NCBI GenBank assembly: GCA_020692205.1
Contig: JAIMKV010000002.1
Span: forward strand, 88,758 to 152,757
Source of the DNA: Myxosarcina sp. GA_180221_E-2-1-MAG-40_15
GTDB taxonomy: Bacteria > Cyanobacteriota > Cyanobacteriia > Cyanobacteriales > Xenococcaceae
Direction: 5' to 3'
Length of the DNA: 64,000 bases
A model generated the notes under the pieces. The model worked only from the letters and a program-made list of their open reading frames with translations. It was not told where the DNA came from and ran no database searches. A program made the position numbers and the translations under genes. Of this stretch, positions 63,949-64,000 are shown piece by piece; position 1 is the stretch's first letter, and every line of letters begins with the position of its first letter.

Positions 63949-63963
63949 TTGAGGAAGTTGTGA
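63949..63963 (-). promoter_or_regulatory. Island motif copy 8
   Basis: Minus strand reads TCACAACTTCCTCAA, an exact match, about 205 bases before the pfkA ATG. Confidence 0.68.
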
Positions 63964-63975
63964 AGGGATCATAAA

Positions 63976-64000
63976 AAGTCAGGAGTCAGAAGTCAGAAGT
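63976..64000. repeat. Heptanucleotide repeat at the window edge
   Basis: AAGTCAG, GAGTCAG, AAGTCAG, then AAGT at the last base. The array continues beyond the window. Confidence 0.8.

Noticed and set aside
40728..63963. DosR box or other known operator (NtcA GTA-N8-TAC, RpaB HLR1, PHO box) as the identity of the island motif
   Set aside because: The motif TCACAANTTCYTCAA is not palindromic and does not fit any of these consensus sites.

Overview
The window comes from a cyanobacterium. It is AT-rich, carries very many copies of the palindrome GCGATCGC, and encodes phycoerythrin (cpeB, cpeA), FtsZ with a cyanobacterial N-terminal extension, glutamyl-tRNA reductase, class II FBP/SBPase, the ferredoxin-thioredoxin reductase catalytic chain, a CAAD protein and a CBS-CP12 fusion. 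The gene set and repeat style would suit a coccoid or pleurocapsalean strain, but that placement is a guess. No rRNA, tRNA or CRISPR array was seen.

0-40 kb is mostly ordinary chromosome: lipid and sugar-transport genes, three TerD paralogues, accD, a phycoerythrin locus (cpeB-cpeA-cpeZ), cobalamin, thiamine and heme biosynthesis genes, a division cluster (ftsQ-ftsZ-thiD-scpB), a kinase-pseudokinase-TPR protein, a divergent zinc-uptake locus (znuA / znuCB), an ExbB-ExbD pair, and a response-regulator receiver domain fused to a HlyD-type membrane-fusion protein. Structured repeats lie between genes: a 187-bp palindromic element at the left edge, a GC-rich multi-hairpin before hemA, a long hairpin after znuB, and heptanucleotide arrays.

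40.7-64 kb looks like one regulatory island. A 15-bp motif, TCACAANTTCYTCAA, occurs seven times exactly and once with one mismatch, each time upstream of a gene or gene remnant and in the matching orientation. I saw it nowhere in the first 40 kb. The island encodes an Acg-type nitroreductase, a PacL-like P-type ATPase, a membrane protein / CFA-like methyltransferase / flavoprotein operon, a MscS channel, CBS and CBS-CP12 proteins, three universal stress proteins, two DUF4327 proteins, a pentapeptide protein, a CrtI-like oxidoreductase and phosphofructokinase. This mix (USP, CBS, Acg nitroreductase, cation ATPase, phosphofructokinase) resembles the hypoxia/dormancy regulons of other bacteria such as the mycobacterial DosR regulon, although the DNA motif differs. 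I infer a low-oxygen, dark or redox-stress regulon and consider it the best candidate for an undescribed system here.

Inside the island, 49-53.3 kb is a decayed zone: a nitroreductase-like gene split by a repeat-rich insertion, an FAD-linked oxidase with an internal deletion, the C-terminal remnant of a glutathionyl-hydroquinone reductase, and three spliced fragments copied from the neighbouring ATPase gene and its downstream flank. Three unlisted small membrane ORFs (31, 54 and 50 residues) were found by reading between genes.
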